In this document: positions 49,312-58,764 of the stretch, piece after piece | Numbering within the stretch: position 1 is the stretch's first letter | Layout: each line of letters begins with the position of its first letter | Origin: Pseudomonadota bacterium | GTDB taxonomy: Bacteria > Pseudomonadota > Alphaproteobacteria > Sneathiellales > Sneathiellaceae | Direction of reading: 5' to 3' | Length of the DNA: 64,000 nt | Assembly (NCBI GenBank): GCA_024743055.1 | Contig: JANSXH010000016.1 | Coordinates: forward strand, 20,663 to 84,662 | Translations under genes and position numbers: made by a program | The notes under the pieces: generated by a model | What the model saw: only the letters and a program-made list of their open reading frames with translations | What the model was told of the DNA's origin: nothing | The model's database searches: none

Positions 49312-50049
49312 ATGCCAAAGATACGATATATCATGTCCGCGATTGTTCTGATTGGCAGCTTTGCTGTTCAGCCGGTTGTCGCGTGGAGTAAAGACAATAA
49401 TTCCAGAGGCAATTCGAAACAGGTAACTCAATGGGGAGGCAAAAGTCATACCTCTGCTGGCCACTCCGGAAAATATAACAAGAATTATAATTACAAGAGC
49501 AATAAAGCCTATCATTCAAACAAGAAATATGCTCATTCCGGATCAAAATATAAAAAGAACAATTCCTATTATAAATCGAAGAAGCACTACAATAGCCATG
49601 GCAAATACAAGCCTGCAAAACCGGTTTATTTTAAGAAAAGCAAAAATCGCTACTATGGCCATAAGCACAAGCATTACTACAAGCACCGTTATTACAAACC
49701 GAAATATGTCTATGTGAAGCCCTATTACGGACCTCGGTTTTATGGCTATTACCCATATCGGGGTCATTATTGGCCATTTGTGAATGTCAATTTTGTCGTC
49801 AACCTTTCCGATCGCCAAATCGAGCGGCACCACAACGCTGTTTATTCTGCCCTTGACGCGCCTGTTGGAGATACCGTGACCTGGAAAGACAACGGTCGCC
49901 GTGGAACGGTGGTTATTCTGGATGAAGGAATTGATTCCAGCGGTAACATCTGCAAGAGATATCGACAGACAATAAGCTATCGGGGACATGTCAATACCCA
50001 AACAGGTGTCTCCTGCCTGTCTCCCGACGGTTACTGGGTAACCCCTTGA
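49312..50049 (+). CDS. Lys/Tyr/His-rich exported protein with RT0821/Lpp0805-like C-terminal domain
   Basis: Protein of 245 residues. A signal peptide is followed by about 100 residues built mostly of Lys, Tyr, His, Ser and Asn (from KSHTSAGHSGKYNKNYNYKS to YYGPRFYGYYPYRGHYWPF), strongly basic and without hydrophobic core. The C-terminal 75 residues fit the surface-antigen domain: GDTVTWKDNGRRGTVVILDE, ICKRYRQTISYRG, then GVSCLSPDGYWV. The start at 49312 is chosen for AAAGGA upstream; 49294 is possible. The low-complexity part may bind polyanions or metals. It is unusual in composition next to its neighbours. Confidence 0.78.
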   Translation: MPKIRYIMSAIVLIGSFAVQPVVAWSKDNNSRGNSKQVTQWGGKSHTSAGHSGKYNKNYNYKSNKAYHSNKKYAHSGSKYKKNNSYYKSKKHYNSHGKYKPAKPVYFKKSKNRYYGHKHKHYYKHRYYKPKYVYVKPYYGPRFYGYYPYRGHYWPFVNVNFVVNLSDRQIERHHNAVYSALDAPVGDTVTWKDNGRRGTVVILDEGIDSSGNICKRYRQTISYRGHVNTQTGVSCLSPDGYWVTP

Positions 50050-50071
50050 TGACAGGTTGGTAAGAATACAG

Positions 50072-50105
50072 CCAGTCCGGTTTGCACCGGGCTGGTTTGC
50101 ATTTG
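50072..50105 (+). terminator. Terminator-like hairpin after the surface protein gene
   Basis: CCAGTCCGG (50072-50080), loop TTTGCA, CCGGGCTGG (50087-50095) with one G-T pair, then a T-rich TTTGCATTTG. It lies 23 bases past the stop and just before the convergent PilZ gene. Confidence 0.6.
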
Positions 50106-50108
50106 TAT

Positions 50109-50468
50109 CTATTTTGAAGACAGTTGTGAAAGACGCCGCATACTGGCGATTTCCAGTAATTCAAAGGCTTTTTCGTCCAACTCATTAAAGGCGAAAGCCA
50201 CCTGGTTCTTGCCGATCAGGACCCGCGTAACTGTCGCGGTTGCCTTGACATCAAAAGCATTTTCTTCGGAGTAGGAGAGGTGATTGACTGTGACCTGATC
50301 ACCAACCGGTGGACGGCCCTTGAAATCATCTATACGAAAGCCGCCAAGGCTCCAGTCATATGTTTCAAAATCGAGGCTTCCTATTTTTATTCTCAGCTTT
50401 GGAAGTTCGTAGCGGTGGTCTTTACGGGTATGCGGCCGGTACTTCGCCGTCGTAAAAAAGTTCGTCAT
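50109..50468 (-). CDS. PilZ domain protein
   Basis: Protein of about 119 residues. A short N-terminus with HRYELPKLRI resembles the PilZ Arg motif, and YDWSLGGFRID fits the D/N-x-S-x-x-G motif that binds cyclic di-GMP. The Arg pair of the canonical RxxxR is not fully clear, so ligand binding is unproven. Start alternatives are GTG at 50486 and TTG at 50489. It is convergent with the surface-antigen gene. Confidence 0.8.
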   Translation of the reverse strand: MTNFFTTAKYRPHTRKDHRYELPKLRIKIGSLDFETYDWSLGGFRIDDFKGRPPVGDQVTVNHLSYSEENAFDVKATATVTRVLIGKNQVAFAFNELDEKAFELLEIASMRRLSQLSSK

Positions 50469-50564
50469 AGTCCCCAATTGTTTCACCAAGAATGATTGAA
50501 TACTTCTGAGTGTAACCTCAAATACATTAACAATCGGTTTTCATGGCAGAGGATTGGAGCAAAA

Positions 50565-51113
50565 TTAGCTTTTTGTTCGTTTCTGATGTTCCTGCAGCCG
50601 GTCGAACAGTTCGACAAAATTACAGGGCATGAAGCGATAGTCCAATTGATGGACAAGAATATCATCCCACGCGTCCTTGACAGCTCCTGTAGATCCGGGC
50701 AGGGCAAAGAGGTAAGTTCCCCCTGCAACACCGGCCGTCGCTCTCGATTGAATGGTCGACGTGCCGATCTTCTGATAGCTTAACATGCGAAAAAGCTCGC
50801 CAAATCCAGCGATTTCTTTTTCGTAGAGACCACTGAAAGCCTCTGGGGTCACGTCGCGGCCAGTTACACCAGTGCCACCGGTTGAAATCACCGCATCCAC
50901 AGAATCATCCGCGATCCAGGTTTTTAAAACCGCCTGAATATCCGGGATATCATCGGTGATGATTTTGCGGTCAGCCAAAATATGCCCGGCACCTTCCAGG
51001 CGATCGACCAAAGTCTGGCCGGAGCGATCTTCTGCCAGTCCTCGGGTATCAGATACAGTCAGGACTGCAATTCTCACAGGGATGAATTCGCGGGAGGTAT
51101 CAATTCCTGGCAT
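50565..51113 (-). CDS. moaB: MoaB/MogA-type molybdenum cofactor protein
   Basis: Protein of 182 residues with IAVLTVSDTRGLAEDRSGQ, the STGGTGVTGRDVTPEA loop and FALPGSTGAVKDAW, the molybdopterin-binding signatures. It should adenylylate molybdopterin before metal insertion. The Met at 51113 gives the usual length and overlaps the end of the lytic transglycosylase gene by 14 bases. MoaB versus MogA naming is uncertain. Confidence 0.92.
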   Translation of the reverse strand: MPGIDTSREFIPVRIAVLTVSDTRGLAEDRSGQTLVDRLEGAGHILADRKIITDDIPDIQAVLKTWIADDSVDAVISTGGTGVTGRDVTPEAFSGLYEKEIAGFGELFRMLSYQKIGTSTIQSRATAGVAGGTYLFALPGSTGAVKDAWDDILVHQLDYRFMPCNFVELFDRLQEHQKRTKS

Positions 51114-52863
51114 TGTCAGCGACCTTTTCAGTTTTTTGGTCCAGATGTTGGTAGTGGGGCCATTCACCTACGGCAATCTGATCAAGTCCTGGAAGATCTT
51201 GGCCCATACGGTGACGATATATCCAGAAGTTTGTTAGAACCCTTTTAATGAAATTACGCGTTTCTTTGCTGGGCATGGCTTCAATAAAAAACAACGGATC
51301 ATCCATATGCTCCGTGTTCGTTTTCCATTTTTTCAGATTGCCCGGGCCGCCATTGTAAGCAGCAGTCAGGTGGAAAAGGTTAGTGTTTATACTCTTTATA
51401 TTCATCAGGTAATTGAGATACTTCTGGCCGAGTTCCAGATTATAAGCTGGATCGAATAGTTTGGTACTGTTGCGATTGCGCAAGGAACGATCTCCGGAGA
51501 GATACGTTGCGGTCCGCGGCATGATTTGCATCAGGCCCTTTGCCCCGACACCGCTTTTCGCACGAGAATAAAAACCAGATTCCTGCCGCATAAAGGCGAA
51601 GATAAGGGCCCGGTCGACAGAATAGCCGGATTTCGGCTGCCAGCGTGGCATGGGATAAATTGCGGCGTCCCAGGTGACATCTTCAGATTCCCAAAGATAC
51701 AGTCCCATACGCATGGCAACAGAGGGCGCGCCAATCTGCTCCGACAAGGCGAGCAACAGAGGCGCTAATCTTGGATTGGCACTCGGAAAGGCAGCGCGCA
51801 ATTCCTGGGCGGCCATATCATATTGACCGATTTCGCTGAGGGCGATTGCCCGTTTGGCGGATGGAATTTTCAATAACCAGGCGATGTCGTCTTTCTCTAG
51901 CTTTGGCAGGTTCCAGCCGAAAGGCTTTTCAACGCCCAACTGACGCAACGCTAGCAACCCATAGAAAGTGCGAGGTTGCTCTGCTGTCTTCTTTAAGTAA
52001 TAGACTGCTGTTTTGGGATCGCCGAGTTTTAGGTATGCCCGTGACGCCCACCAGTTTGCCGCGGTATAGTTCCAGTCGGAAATCCGGCTTGCTTCGGATA
52101 GATCAGCAAAATGCCGGGCCGCTTTTTCAAGATCGCCAAGGCGCCAGGCCGCAAGCCCGGCCGTCCAATCGGCGAGAGGCACATGCTTTCGTGATTTTTT
52201 TAGCGCTGCCTCGCTATACTCGAGCGCCTTTTTGTCCTTGGCGTAAAGGAAATAGGATTTTGCGATTTTCTCCCGCAATCGATCATATTCGACCTGATCA
52301 AGAAGCCTGATGATTTTTTTCTGGCCAATATATTTTGCGGCATTGGTGGGCTGCCCCCGATACAAATAGCGACGGACGACGCGATGGGCATGCACAACAT
52401 CGTTGCGGGTCTGAGCTGACCGTTTGCGCTTGCTTTTATAGGAGCGGGAAAGGAAAATTGGCTGACCTGGCCCGGTTCCCCCAAGATATCGGCTTTGCAG
52501 CGGTTTTGGGATAGGCTTCCATCCCTTTTGGCGTCGACTTTTCGCCAATTTATAGAGGCGATGAGCCCCGGGGTGGTCATAATATGCTTTCATCCAAAGA
52601 TGCAGTTCCTCATACTTGGCACGATATTTGGTAGGATGCATATATCTTTGAAATTTCACATGACCCATGAGGATTGGATTGGAGACCTGTTTGATCAGCG
52701 CGCTAGCCTGCTTCCAGTGACCCTCCTCCTGCAGCTTAAAGATCTGCTGATAGAGTCCTATATCTTTCGAACTCAATTGGGCAGGTACTTCGTCGGCGGT
52801 CGCGTTCCCGATAGAGGCTAAGAGAGCGGCAATTAGGATCAAGCCTGCCAGACTTCTGCGCAT
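51100..52863 (-). CDS. Soluble lytic murein transglycosylase
   Basis: Protein of 587 residues: signal peptide MRRSLAGLILIAALLA, a long helical superhelix domain (about 50-400), and a C-terminal SLT domain with the catalytic Glu in FAFMRQESGF and the GLMQIMPRTA and AYNGGPGNL motifs. It cleaves glycan strands to 1,6-anhydro products during wall turnover. In-frame Mets at 52905 and 52911 are upstream but would bury the signal peptide. It overlaps moaB. Confidence 0.93.
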   Translation of the reverse strand: MRRSLAGLILIAALLASIGNATADEVPAQLSSKDIGLYQQIFKLQEEGHWKQASALIKQVSNPILMGHVKFQRYMHPTKYRAKYEELHLWMKAYYDHPGAHRLYKLAKSRRQKGWKPIPKPLQSRYLGGTGPGQPIFLSRSYKSKRKRSAQTRNDVVHAHRVVRRYLYRGQPTNAAKYIGQKKIIRLLDQVEYDRLREKIAKSYFLYAKDKKALEYSEAALKKSRKHVPLADWTAGLAAWRLGDLEKAARHFADLSEASRISDWNYTAANWWASRAYLKLGDPKTAVYYLKKTAEQPRTFYGLLALRQLGVEKPFGWNLPKLEKDDIAWLLKIPSAKRAIALSEIGQYDMAAQELRAAFPSANPRLAPLLLALSEQIGAPSVAMRMGLYLWESEDVTWDAAIYPMPRWQPKSGYSVDRALIFAFMRQESGFYSRAKSGVGAKGLMQIMPRTATYLSGDRSLRNRNSTKLFDPAYNLELGQKYLNYLMNIKSINTNLFHLTAAYNGGPGNLKKWKTNTEHMDDPLFFIEAMPSKETRNFIKRVLTNFWIYRHRMGQDLPGLDQIAVGEWPHYQHLDQKTEKVADNARN

Positions 52864-52966
52864 GTAAAAGACAACGGGAAAATAGAAATTTGGCAGCGCC
52901 GGCATGGTCAATACTCTAATCTACTGTAATCGGGCGTTTTTTAAAAAGAAGTCTATATGGCGCATT

Positions 52967-53746
52967 TCAACCCGTATTCCTTAACTTTGCGTTTAAAGCT
53001 TGCAAGTCTGCCCACGCGTACTTTTTTGACGATGGATGGTCAAGCAAAAATCCGGGATGAAAAATGGGAAGGACTGCAAAGCTGTCCTCTCCAATTGGGA
53101 CCTCGGACCATTTTCCCCGAAGTCTGTTTATACTTGTATTCTGACCTAATATGACACTCGCAGCTTCGCCGCAGGCAAGGATGATCTCCGGGCCCTGCAA
53201 CGCGATATGCCGTCTGACAAATGGTAGGCAAAGAGCCAGCTCTTCTTTGGTAGCTTTGCGTCCGCCTGGCGGTCTCCAGGGAAGGACGCTTGTCAAATAG
53301 ACATCGTCCTGGGTCAGCCCAATTGCGGCCAGCATCTTCGCCAGCAACGCGCCAGCATCCCCTGAAAAAGGTTGGCCGCTTCTATCCTCGTCAACGGAAG
53401 GCTGCCGATCCAGGATCATAAGTTTTGCGCTTGCATTCCCGCTGGCATAAACCGTTGTCGTCGCCATTTGTTTTAGGGCACAACCATCAAATTTCTCTAT
53501 TGCCGCTCTCAGCTCTTCCAGATTTGTGGCACCTCCAGCTGCTTTCTCTGCAGCGGCGATGCCATCAGAAAGCGATGGAAATTGCTCAGTCTTGACCGTC
53601 TTGCGGGGAAGCTCTACTGGCTTTGAAGATGAGGTCGGCTTCGGTACTCGTTCAAAACGGTTCACTGGCTTGAGACCGATGGTTTCATCGACGCCAGCCT
53701 CCAAATAGAATTTCAATAACCCGTATGTTTCTGCTTCAGTACCCAT
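52967..53746 (-). CDS. Uracil-DNA glycosylase family 4/5-like protein, divergent
   Basis: Protein of 259 residues with an extra N-terminal region of about 85 residues. The core has FDGCALKQMATTTVYASGN, YLTSVLPWRPPGGRKATKEEL and FHPGFLLDHPSSKKYAWADL, typical of alphaproteobacterial family 4 UDGs. The usual GEAPG motif reads DRQPS (D113-S117), so the loop near the active site is altered; the following DEDR-x-G-x-PF is kept. The enzyme may be divergent in specificity or weak. It removes uracil from DNA in typical members. Confidence 0.85.
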   Translation of the reverse strand: MGTEAETYGLLKFYLEAGVDETIGLKPVNRFERVPKPTSSSKPVELPRKTVKTEQFPSLSDGIAAAEKAAGGATNLEELRAAIEKFDGCALKQMATTTVYASGNASAKLMILDRQPSVDEDRSGQPFSGDAGALLAKMLAAIGLTQDDVYLTSVLPWRPPGGRKATKEELALCLPFVRRHIALQGPEIILACGEAASVILGQNTSINRLRGKWSEVPIGEDSFAVLPIFHPGFLLDHPSSKKYAWADLQALNAKLRNTG

Positions 53747-54066
53747 GATGCCATCTTAACAGGTGATGCCAATAAATTAGAAGCCAGCAAGTTTCGTTTT
53801 TTACTGGTTGATTCCCACCTTTGCCCTAATTCTATTTTTGCTGATGCCTTCCCAACTGGTGACTGGCCTGAGAAAAACCTGTTCTCGGACGTCGGGGAAC
53901 GCCCGATATCCGCCATTGTGGGTCGCAAACAGCATTGACGCACCGCAAAAAAAATATAGTGTCGTCGATAAAGTTGGCGAAATTTGGCCGTCGCGCGGGG
54001 TTATTTTGCTCCGATACAAAGCAATAAAGGCGATCGGTCCATTTGGGGAAGAAGAAGAGGCTTAGT

Positions 54067-55716
54067 ATGGAACGCGAATCTATGGAGTTTGATGTTGTCA
54101 TTGTTGGCGGAGGTCCAGCTGGGCTGTCTGCTGCCATTCGGTTACGACAACTGGGTATGGAGACAGGCACTGAAATTAATGTCTGTGTACTGGAAAAAGG
54201 CTCCGAGATTGGCGCTCATATACTGTCTGGCAATGTGTTCGAGACACGGGCCCTGGATGAACTGATCCCCGACTGGAAAGAGAAGGGCGCTCCTCTCAAC
54301 ACTCCGGTGAAGTCAGAAAAGTTCTTTTTCATGACCGAAGCCAGTGAAATGCAGTTTCCAAACTTCCTGTTGCCGGGGCAGCTTCGGAACCATGGTAATT
54401 ATATCATTAGTCTTGGTAATCTCTGTCGCTGGCTGGCAGAACAGGCGGAAGAGCTTGGAGTTGAAGTCTATCCCGGCTTCGCGGCGGCTGAAATACTCTA
54501 CAATGAGGATGGAAGTGTTAAAGGCGTTGCCACTGGCGATATGGGGATTGGCCGCGATGGCGAGAAAAAAGGCGCCTATGAGCCAGGCATGGAACTTCAT
54601 GCCAAATACACGTTATTTGCCGAAGGCGTTCGTGGATCACTAACAAAGGTACTTTTTGACAAGTTCAACCTCCGTGAAAACTGTGACCCACAAACTTTCG
54701 GTATCGGTATCAAGGAATTGTGGGAACTGGATCCATCCCAGCATAAAGAAGGTCAAATATTCCATAGCTTTGGCTGGCCGCTGGATCACAATACTTATGG
54801 GGGATCCTTCGTCTATCATTTTGAAAATAACCAGGCCTATGTTGGTTATGTCGTCGCACTCGACTACGAAAACCCTTACCTCTCGCCCTATGACGAGTTT
54901 CAGAAATTCAAAACCCATCCGATGATGCAAGAGATGCTGAAGGGTGCCAAGCGAGTGGCCTACGGCGCCCGCGCCATTAATGAAGGCGGATTTCAGTCAG
55001 TGCCTGAACTCGTATTCCCGGGTGGTGCCATCATCGGCTGCTCAGCAGGTTTCCTCAATGTACCAAAGATCAAAGGAACCCATACTGCGATGAAATCCGG
55101 GATGATGGCAGCTGAGGCCATTGCCGCGGAAATGACACAGAATGCTGAGGCGCCGTCACCAATTCTTGATGCCTATCCCGAGCAATACAAGTCTTCCTGG
55201 GTGTATGATGAACTTTTCCGGGTTCGAAACAGCCGCCCGGCCTTCAAATGGGGCTTGCTTGCCGGAACTCTTTATACTGGGCTGGATTTGAAACTGTTAC
55301 GAGGCAAGGCGCCTTGGACGTTCAAACATCACGATGACCACTCTGCCCTAAAGAAGGCAAAAGACTGCAAGAAAATCGAATATCCGAAATATGACGGTGT
55401 CTATACTTTTGACAAGCCATCATCCGTATTTCTCTCAAACACCAATCATGAGGAAGACCAGCCTGTCCATCTGACGTTGAAGGATGATGCTGTGCCTGTG
55501 TCTGTAAACTATACGGAATATGCCGGTCCGGAACAGAGATTTTGCCCAGCCGGTGTTTATGAGTTCCTGACGGACGACGATGGATCCAATCCAAGATTGC
55601 AGATAAATGCGCAGAACTGTGTGCATTGTAAAACCTGCGATATCAAGGATCCTACACAAAATATTAACTGGGTTGTGCCAGAAGGGGCAGGTGGCCCGAA
55701 TTATCCGAATATGTAG
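54067..55716 (+). CDS. Electron transfer flavoprotein-ubiquinone oxidoreductase
   Basis: Protein of 549 residues. The N-terminal FAD-binding motif is [17 protein letters not shown]; the ubiquinone and membrane-associated middle includes [20 protein letters not shown]; the C-terminal 4Fe-4S is in [20 protein letters not shown]. It transfers electrons from reduced ETF (beta-oxidation and amino-acid dehydrogenases) to ubiquinone. The start at 54067 has AGAGG upstream and gives MERESMEFD. Confidence 0.96.
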   Translation: MERESMEFDVVIVGGGPAGLSAAIRLRQLGMETGTEINVCVLEKGSEIGAHILSGNVFETRALDELIPDWKEKGAPLNTPVKSEKFFFMTEASEMQFPNFLLPGQLRNHGNYIISLGNLCRWLAEQAEELGVEVYPGFAAAEILYNEDGSVKGVATGDMGIGRDGEKKGAYEPGMELHAKYTLFAEGVRGSLTKVLFDKFNLRENCDPQTFGIGIKELWELDPSQHKEGQIFHSFGWPLDHNTYGGSFVYHFENNQAYVGYVVALDYENPYLSPYDEFQKFKTHPMMQEMLKGAKRVAYGARAINEGGFQSVPELVFPGGAIIGCSAGFLNVPKIKGTHTAMKSGMMAAEAIAAEMTQNAEAPSPILDAYPEQYKSSWVYDELFRVRNSRPAFKWGLLAGTLYTGLDLKLLRGKAPWTFKHHDDHSALKKAKDCKKIEYPKYDGVYTFDKPSSVFLSNTNHEEDQPVHLTLKDDAVPVSVNYTEYAGPEQRFCPAGVYEFLTDDDGSNPRLQINAQNCVHCKTCDIKDPTQNINWVVPEGAGGPNYPNM

Positions 55717-55837
55717 CAATTGCGTGAAGTCTGTCAGAAATTTGTTTAACTCTCGGCTATCACGCCCTACATATTCGTTAGCCTGGGACCTGGTTGGTCT
55801 TTTGCATGGGATTGGCAAGAGAGGGATAGAGACAGAA

Positions 55838-57598
55838 ATGGCAGGCACGCGTTTAAGAGTTATGAAAGCGGTATTGGGCGGCTTTATCGTCACTGCAGGG
55901 CTAAGTGCCTGTGCAGGGCCGAGCCAATCTAGCGAACAACGCAGTAATCTTCCAAAAGCATTTCTTGATGAAGGCGGAACAGCTTCCGCCTACGGATCCT
56001 CCTACACGGGCAGTTATCTGGCCGGACGTCATGCCCTCCGCGAAAAAGATGCTGGTGCGGCAGCTGAATATTTTGATGAAGCGCTGATTGGTCGCCAGGA
56101 TGATGTATATTTGATCCGCGGGGCGTTTCAGGCGGTACTGGCAAAGGGCGATGTTGAGAAAGCCATTGAACTTGCCAATATCCTGGTTGAAAGCGATGGC
56201 GACAAGTCTGCGGCTCATCTGGTTCTCGCGATAGATAACATTCGCAAAGGGGATTTTGCTAAGGCCAAAGAGCATCTGACACAGACCAATGACAGTGGCT
56301 TCAATGTTCTGGTCAAGCCTCTATTGATGTCTTGGATTGTTATGGGTGAAGGCGATGTGGACGCTGCGCTGGCCGAGCTCAATGTTCTTGATAAATACGA
56401 TGGTTTCGACGCCCTTAAAGACTATCACGCGGCATTGCTTGTAGATGTTTCCGGGCAGGTGCAGCGGGCTGAAGAACAATATGCGAAAGCAATGCAAGGT
56501 CCTGCCGCCCGTGCAGTTCGACTTGTTCAGTCCTATGGCACCTTCCTGATTGAACAAGGCAAGGATGACGAAGCGCGGGCATTGTTCGAAGAATATATCA
56601 AAACCTATCCTTTAAGCCCGACGATCAATCGGATGTTGGAGGACATGGCAGCCGGCAAGAAAATTGAACCGGTTCTGAATACTGCTGCTGATGGGGCAGC
56701 CGAAGCTTTGTATAGCGCGGCCTCAGTCATCGGTCAGGAACGTGCGGTAGGCCTCGCGGCGACCTATACATATTTTACTTTAATGCTCAGGCCAGACTTC
56801 CCGGTTGCCCAGGTATTGCTGGCGGAAACTGCTGAAGGTGGCGATCGTTGGCAGGAAGCCTATAATCTATATAACCAGATAGAAAGTGACTCCGCCTATT
56901 ATAAGAATGCACGGATTCGTTCAGCCTGGACCAAGTATAAAATGGGACAGCAGGATGAAGCAGTAACTTGGCTTGAGGAAATCGCTGCCCAGTATCCCGA
57001 GGATATCGAGGCCATGGTTGTCCTAGCGGACATGTATCGGGATCAAAAGGATTGGTCCGAGGCGGCGCGTCAATATGGCCGCGCCGTGGATCGCTTGCAG
57101 AATTACGAAAACCGGCATTGGTCATTATTTTATGCTCGTGGCATCGCCTATGAGCAATCCAAGCAATGGAAGAATGCGGAAGCGGATTTGCTCAAGTCCC
57201 TTGAACTGCGCCCGGACTATCCTCCTGTGCTCAACTATCTTGCTTACTCCTGGGTTGATCGGGACGAAAATCTTGAGGAAGCGAAGGAGATGCTGATAAA
57301 GGCTGTCTCTTTGCGTCCGCGGGATGGATTTATTGTCGACAGTCTTGGCTGGCTATACTATCGCCTCGGAGAATTTGATGACGCTGTCATCCAGCTAGAG
57401 AAAGCCGTTTCCTTGGAAGCCGCGGATCCGACCATCAATGATCATCTTGGAGACGCCTATTGGCGTGCTGGAAGGCGCGATGAGGCAAAATATCAATGGC
57501 GCCGCGCTCTCTGGCTGGATCCGACACCGGATCAGATCCCCCTTATAGAAGAAAAGCTGAAATCCGGTTTGAAAGATGAGATAAAGGCGGAAAACTAA
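55838..57598 (+). CDS. TPR-repeat lipoprotein
   Basis: Protein of 586 residues. A lipobox LSAC follows a short signal (MKAVLGGFIVTAGLSAC), then repeated TPR helices over almost the whole length, for example AAEYFDEALIGRQDDVYLIR, QLEKAVSLEAADPTINDHLG and WRRALWLDPTPDQIP. Such proteins scaffold envelope complexes; the partner is unknown. The Met at 55838 is used; a Met at 55862 is also possible. Confidence 0.86.
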   Translation: MAGTRLRVMKAVLGGFIVTAGLSACAGPSQSSEQRSNLPKAFLDEGGTASAYGSSYTGSYLAGRHALREKDAGAAAEYFDEALIGRQDDVYLIRGAFQAVLAKGDVEKAIELANILVESDGDKSAAHLVLAIDNIRKGDFAKAKEHLTQTNDSGFNVLVKPLLMSWIVMGEGDVDAALAELNVLDKYDGFDALKDYHAALLVDVSGQVQRAEEQYAKAMQGPAARAVRLVQSYGTFLIEQGKDDEARALFEEYIKTYPLSPTINRMLEDMAAGKKIEPVLNTAADGAAEALYSAASVIGQERAVGLAATYTYFTLMLRPDFPVAQVLLAETAEGGDRWQEAYNLYNQIESDSAYYKNARIRSAWTKYKMGQQDEAVTWLEEIAAQYPEDIEAMVVLADMYRDQKDWSEAARQYGRAVDRLQNYENRHWSLFYARGIAYEQSKQWKNAEADLLKSLELRPDYPPVLNYLAYSWVDRDENLEEAKEMLIKAVSLRPRDGFIVDSLGWLYYRLGEFDDAVIQLEKAVSLEAADPTINDHLGDAYWRAGRRDEAKYQWRRALWLDPTPDQIPLIEEKLKSGLKDEIKAEN

Positions 57599-57629
57599 TC
57601 GCCTGATTCTTTTCTTTGAGACGGTTCCA

Positions 57630-58502
57630 ATGCTAACTGCTTTCGCGAAACCCAAAGTCAATTTGTTCTTGCACGTGACCGGCAGACGGGACGATGGCTA
57701 TCATCTGCTCGAAAGTCTGGTTGTCTTCCCGGACGGTGGAGATAAATTGAGTCTGTCTCCTGGAGATGAACTGAGCCTGACAACGACGGGACCCTTTTCA
57801 GATGAGGTTGGAAGAGCAGAGGATAATCTGGTTTTGAAGGCAGCGAAGTTGCTGAGTTCAAGACAGCCTGATTTGCCCGGCGTCCATATTATTCTTTCGA
57901 AAAACCTGCCCGTTGCGTCTGGAATTGGCGGAGGTTCTGCCGATGCCGCCGCTGCTCTTACGTTGTTAAATCAGTTCTGGAGGCTGAACAAAACACCTGA
58001 GGATCTGGCAAAGGTTGGGCTTGAACTTGGGGCCGATGTCCCAGCCTGCCTGTTTGGTAAACCGGCGATCATGAGAGGGATTGGAGAAAAACTCACGCCT
58101 CTATCACACTTTCCTGACTTTCATCTGGTTCTCGCCAATCCGGGTCTGGCTATCTCAACACCTGACGTTTTTAAACGCCTTTCGCCACCCTTTACGGATG
58201 AAGATCCCTCATCGGAAAACCTACCCACTGAATTGTCAGAATTGGTGGACTGGATAGGACATCGGAGCAATGATCTACAATCCGTTGCGATCGAGTTAGT
58301 TCCAGAGATCGCAACAGTGCTAGAAGAAATTTCATCGCAATCGAATTGTCTGCTCAGCAGGATGAGTGGCAGCGGCGCAACCTGCTTCGGTATTTTTGCA
58401 ATGAAAGAGGAAGCTAAAAGGGCCGCAAAAAATATAAAGTCCTGTTACCCTACTTGGAATGTGAGCACCCACTCGCATTTTGAGACTTCTCCCAACGAAT
58501 AA
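57630..58502 (+). CDS. ispE: 4-diphosphocytidyl-2-C-methyl-D-erythritol kinase
   Basis: GHMP kinase of 290 residues. The opening AFAKPKVNLFLHVTGRRDDGYH and the ATP-binding LPVASGIGGGSADAAAALTL are diagnostic; RMSGSGATCFGIF is the third motif. Third kinase step of the MEP isoprenoid pathway, which is completed by IspH at 30477. A tRNA gene follows 75 bases later. Confidence 0.97.
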   Translation: MLTAFAKPKVNLFLHVTGRRDDGYHLLESLVVFPDGGDKLSLSPGDELSLTTTGPFSDEVGRAEDNLVLKAAKLLSSRQPDLPGVHIILSKNLPVASGIGGGSADAAAALTLLNQFWRLNKTPEDLAKVGLELGADVPACLFGKPAIMRGIGEKLTPLSHFPDFHLVLANPGLAISTPDVFKRLSPPFTDEDPSSENLPTELSELVDWIGHRSNDLQSVAIELVPEIATVLEEISSQSNCLLSRMSGSGATCFGIFAMKEEAKRAAKNIKSCYPTWNVSTHSHFETSPNE

Positions 58503-58577
58503 CTTTTCCATTTTTCGGGAAATTTGAAAATAGGCCTTGAGATTGGGTTTTGCTTTGGATAGAAAGAGGCTCCTCGA

Positions 58578-58652
58578 TGGGGTGTAGCCAAGCGGTAAGG
58601 CAACGGGTTTTGATCCCGTCATGCGCAGGTTCGAATCCTGCCACCCCAGCCA
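58578..58652 (+). tRNA. tRNA-Gln (anticodon UUG)
   Basis: Cloverleaf of 75 bases: acceptor arms TGGGGTG and CACCCCA, discriminator G, encoded CCA; D arm with AGCCAAGCGGTAAGGCA; anticodon loop TTTTGAT giving anticodon TTG; T arm CAGGTTCGAATCCTG. It reads CAA (and CAG by wobble). Confidence 0.97.
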
Positions 58653-58764
58653 CCTCTCTCAAAACCAACCTTATATAAATTCGGACATTGCCCATATGGA
58701 CGATGGTTGTTCATCCGTAATATAGTAGGATATTCAATCAACATAACCACATTGGGAGCAACCT

